Shown: positions 13,292 through 14,474 of the stretch, one piece after another | How positions within the stretch are numbered: position 1 is the stretch's first letter | Layout of the letters: every line of letters begins with the position of its first letter | Notes under the pieces: generated by a model | The model's database searches: none | Told to the model about the DNA's origin: nothing | Seen by the model: the letters and a program-made list of their open reading frames with translations, nothing else | Assembly (NCBI GenBank): GCA_000435535.1 | Contig: FR884540.1 | Span: 1-14,474, forward strand | Source: Clostridium sp. CAG:575 | GTDB lineage: Bacteria; Bacillota; Clostridia; TANB77; CAG-508 | Direction: 5' to 3' | DNA: 14,474 bases | Position numbers and translations under genes: made by a program

Positions 13292-13879
13292 TTGAAAAAA
13301 AGTAAAAAAATAGTATTTATAGTTATTGCTATAATGGCAATTTTGATGTCTTTTGTAGGAGGACAAGTTTATGCAAAATATATGTCTAAAATAACTGGTA
13401 ATGGAACTGCAGATATTGCTAGTTGGAGTTTTAAAGTGAATGAAAAGGATGAGAAAATGCAGACAATTTCATTAAAATCTACAATCAATAATAGTACATT
13501 AGTAAATAATAAAATTGCACCAGGGACAAAGGGAGATTTTCAGATTAAAATAGATGCCTCTGGAGCAGAAGTTGGAATTGATTATAAGATTTTATTTGAA
13601 AATGAAAAAAACAAACCAACAAATTTAATTTTTGAGTATGAAAATAAAAAGTATAATTCTATAACAGAATTACAGAGCGCTTTGGTTGGTACGATAAATG
13701 CTAATGAACAAGAAAAAGTTAAGATTTTAAATATTCATTGGGAATGGCCATATGAAACAGGAAAATTAGAAACAGAAATTGCTAAAAATGACGAAATAGA
13801 TACAAGAGAAGCAAAAAATATTTCTAATTATACATTTGATGTAATTATTACAGGAACACAAGTTGTTCCAAATACATAA
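13292..13879 (+). CDS. TasA/camelysin-like secreted protein
   Basis: A 195-residue secreted protein, counted from TTG 13292; an ATG at 13286 would add two residues. It has a signal peptide with KKSKK, a hydrophobic core (about 7-24), and a likely cut after GGQVYA at 28. The mature part starts KYMSKITGNGTADIASWSF and continues with KIAPGTKGDFQIKIDASGAE and VGIDYKILFEN. This pattern fits the TasA/CalY (camelysin) group of fibre or matrix proteins, which are usually cleaved by a SipW-type signal peptidase: a short beta-strand start after the cut, then an APGxxGxF segment. No SipW gene lies in the window; it may lie past the right edge. The family call rests on pattern, not alignment. The gene has a consensus promoter and a following anchored protein 128 bases later with no terminator between. 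Confidence 0.6.
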   Translation: MKKSKKIVFIVIAIMAILMSFVGGQVYAKYMSKITGNGTADIASWSFKVNEKDEKMQTISLKSTINNSTLVNNKIAPGTKGDFQIKIDASGAEVGIDYKILFENEKNKPTNLIFEYENKKYNSITELQSALVGTINANEQEKVKILNIHWEWPYETGKLETEIAKNDEIDTREAKNISNYTFDVIITGTQVVPNT

Positions 13880-14007
13880 GAGTAAGCAAAATTAATGTAA
13901 AAATCATGAAAATATGAAAATGTTATATTTTATTAAAAAATTAAAGAAAATAAGATAAGAATATAAAGATGTATTAAGTTAAAAAAACGAGAAAGGAGTA
14001 AATTATA

Positions 14008-14474
14008 ATGGATAATCAAAAAAATATAAAATATCTTTCTTTGCCAGTTTTGAGTAAAGAAAAAATTTCAAAAACAAAAGATAATAAAAATAGTAATTTA
14101 AAGCTTATTACAATTATTTTAATTATTGCAATAATATTGTTATGGCTGTTTTGTGGATATACATTTGCTAAAAGTATAGATGAAAAAATCATTAGTGCAG
14201 ATACTAAAATTGCAAATCCAATTTTAATAATAGATAATGAACCAAACATCTCTATCACGGAAATAGCTAATACAGGAATTTATCAATTTACAATAAAAAA
14301 TTATGATGATAATAACAAACTTACTGATGTAGACTTAAAGTATTATATAGAGATTTTAGGAAAAGTTGATTCTGGAATACATTTTAATTTGTATGAAGGA
14401 GAGAAAGAAATACAACTTGAAAATCAAAAAACCGATTATATTACTATAAGTAAAAGTCAAAAAGAAGAAAGAAA
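14008..14474 (+). CDS. Anchored extracytoplasmic protein next to the TasA-like gene (partial, runs off the window)
   Basis: An open frame from ATG 14008 to the window edge, 155 codons seen with no stop; the 3' end is missing. AAAGGAG at 13992-13998 lies nine bases before the ATG. It has a soluble, Lys-rich N terminus (about 1-30), one membrane helix (about 31-50, ending FCGYTFAKS), then an extracytoplasmic part. SADTKIANPILIIDN, followed by IANTGIYQFTIKNYDDNNKL, looks like a beta-sandwich of the sort found in companions of TasA-like proteins. The cut or anchor motif YTFAKS is similar in form to VYAKYMS of the upstream protein. The long N-terminal tail before the helix is unusual for a signal peptide and suggests an anchored protein. 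Function unknown; a co-transcribed matrix or fibre component is an inference from position. Confidence 0.7.
   Translation, partial: MDNQKNIKYLSLPVLSKEKISKTKDNKNSNLKLITIILIIAIILLWLFCGYTFAKSIDEKIISADTKIANPILIIDNEPNISITEIANTGIYQFTIKNYDDNNKLTDVDLKYYIEILGKVDSGIHFNLYEGEKEIQLENQKTDYITISKSQKEER

Overview
The window is very AT-rich DNA with strong AGGAGG-type ribosome binding sites, standard stop codons and consensus sigma-A promoters. It carries a spore photoproduct lyase, MutS2, a TIGR04086-type membrane protein and a TasA-like secreted protein. Together these point to a low-GC, endospore-forming Firmicute, most likely an anaerobic (gut-type) Clostridia. All assignments come from reading motifs in the sequence; no database search was run.

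Layout, left to right. (1) 63-2908, plus strand: a short FtsZ-type GTPase with no C-terminal tail, an unrecognised membrane-anchored protein, and a PflX-like (COG1313) radical SAM protein. (2) 3011-6548, plus strand: thymidylate synthase, dihydrofolate reductase, an array of 58-bp hairpin repeats, spore photoproduct lyase and a dCMP deaminase. The deaminase supplies dUMP, ThyA methylates it to dTMP, DHFR recycles the folate, and SplB repairs a thymine lesion in spores, so this block has a thymine theme. (3) 6577-6650: a large imperfect palindrome between convergent genes, then mutS2 on the minus strand. (4) 9259-10785: a membrane-anchored C39-like cysteine peptidase with an SH3 domain and two C-terminal repeats. 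(5) 11142-11318: tRNA-His and tRNA-Gln with their own promoter and terminator. (6) 11489-12370, minus strand: an unrecognised, internally duplicated protein in a self-contained unit with its own promoter and terminator. (7) 12513-12899: a small four-helix membrane protein. (8) 13292 to the window edge: a TasA/camelysin-like secreted protein under a consensus promoter with possible operator sites, followed by a second anchored protein that runs off the window.

Several starts differ from the longest open frame because a strong Shine-Dalgarno sequence lies inside the longer version: 1114, 4931, 9259, 12370 (minus strand) and the TTG at 13292.

The most unusual structure is the tandem array at 4492-4918, directly upstream of splB. 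It has six identical 58-bp units plus a variant first copy and a partial last copy. Each unit forms a hairpin that buries a GGAG and ends just before an ATG. Each ATG opens a 24-codon frame that overlaps the next unit's ATG, and the last such frame overlaps the splB start codon. This could be a chain of translationally coupled micro-ORFs, or simply a recently expanded repeat. Other points of interest are a tail-less FtsZ, a splB with Ser where the B. subtilis enzyme has its hydrogen-donor Cys, a MutS2 whose Smr domain has lost the LDLR motif, and the TasA-like promoter.
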